Assembly: GCA_900618425.1 (NCBI GenBank)
Contig: UZAN01046664.1
Coordinates: forward strand, 754-18,378
Origin: Echinostoma caproni
Lineage: Eukaryota; Platyhelminthes; Trematoda; Plagiorchiida; Echinostomatidae
Direction: 5' to 3'
Length of the DNA stretch: 17,625 nucleotides
Shown: piece by piece, positions 17,411-17,625 of the stretch
Position numbering within the stretch: position 1 is the stretch's first letter
How the letters are laid out: every line of letters begins with the position of its first letter
Program-made: the position numbers and the translations under genes
Notes under the pieces: generated by a model
What the model saw: the letters and a program-made list of their open reading frames with translations, nothing else
Told to the model about the DNA's origin: nothing
Databases searched by the model: none

Positions 17411-17415
17411 CAGCC

Positions 17416-17434
17416 GACTGACTGACTGACTGAG
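17416..17434 (+). repeat. (ACTG)n microsatellite next to undetermined bases
   Basis: GACTGACTGACTGACTGAG precedes three undetermined bases at 17436-17438. The true repeat length may be misassembled. Confidence 0.85.
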
Positions 17435-17553
17435 TNNNTGTACCACTGCCTGGGTGGTTGACTGCACAGCTGTGTAGTTTCGCCGACTGCGCCTAGCCAA
17501 ACGCGTCAGCTTATCCCCGGCATGGCTGGTTGGTATAGCAAAGTTGTGTACCG

Positions 17554-17579
17554 TTGGTGGTGATGGTGGTGGTGGTGGA
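17554..17579 (+). repeat. (GGT)n tract
   Basis: TTGGTGGTGATGGTGGTGGTGGTGGA, close to the right edge of the window. Confidence 0.85.
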
Positions 17580-17625
17580 TTTCGGTGATAGTCATGAACA
17601 ATTTGAAGTGGCCGCCACAGCGATC

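Noticed and set aside
383..17438. Undetermined bases at 383, 1543, 2846, 10271, 15536-15537, 16198 and 17436-17438
   Set aside because: These are sequencing or assembly gaps, partly beside simple repeats, and not biological features.

Overview
This window looks like repeat-rich, non-coding nuclear DNA from a eukaryote, most probably a flatworm and plausibly a trematode. I see no convincing protein-coding gene. The open frames are short (the longest is 176 codons, and it starts inside a repeat), they match no family I recognise, and many run through microsatellites. The trematode reading is an inference from two things: short tRNA-headed repeats that carry hammerhead ribozymes, a plan known from the Schistosoma SM-alpha family, and a decayed C-terminal tail of a LINE whose peptide pattern resembles flatworm non-LTR retrotransposons.

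The main content is a set of small retroposon-like elements. Family 1 (two head-to-head copies, 975-1140 minus and 1240-1405 plus) and family 2 (3800-4016 plus; 10412-10820, a cluster of copies in alternating orientation) have a tRNA-like head with A and B boxes, followed 20-40 bases later by a hammerhead ribozyme core. The core at 3924-3968 is nearly intact. A minus-strand core at 10531-10571 keeps the catalytic residues. The core at 1325-1371 keeps its helices but has a C3-to-U change. The one at 1006-1053 is a relic. Helix III is a short self-complementary 8-mer or near-palindrome in three copies, and its centre changes in a compensated way, which fits a ribozyme that works best as a dimer.

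Other tRNA-headed elements without a visible ribozyme lie at 6998-7063 (plus), 9565-9640, 11108-11183 and 16330-16397 (all minus). A LINE relic lies at 12360-12765. A roughly 200-bp interspersed repeat occurs twice, at 11440-11660 and 12130-12350. The rest is unique-looking or anciently decayed DNA with many microsatellites (CA, TG, CT, CATC, GTA, GGCA, ACTG, GGT), densest from 13.7 kb to the right end, plus one G-quadruplex-type G-rich tract and a few hairpins.

A working picture is that Pol III transcribes the tRNA-headed elements, the ribozyme cuts the transcript, and a LINE in the same genome supplies reverse transcription. Only the presence of the parts is seen here. Their cooperation is inference.
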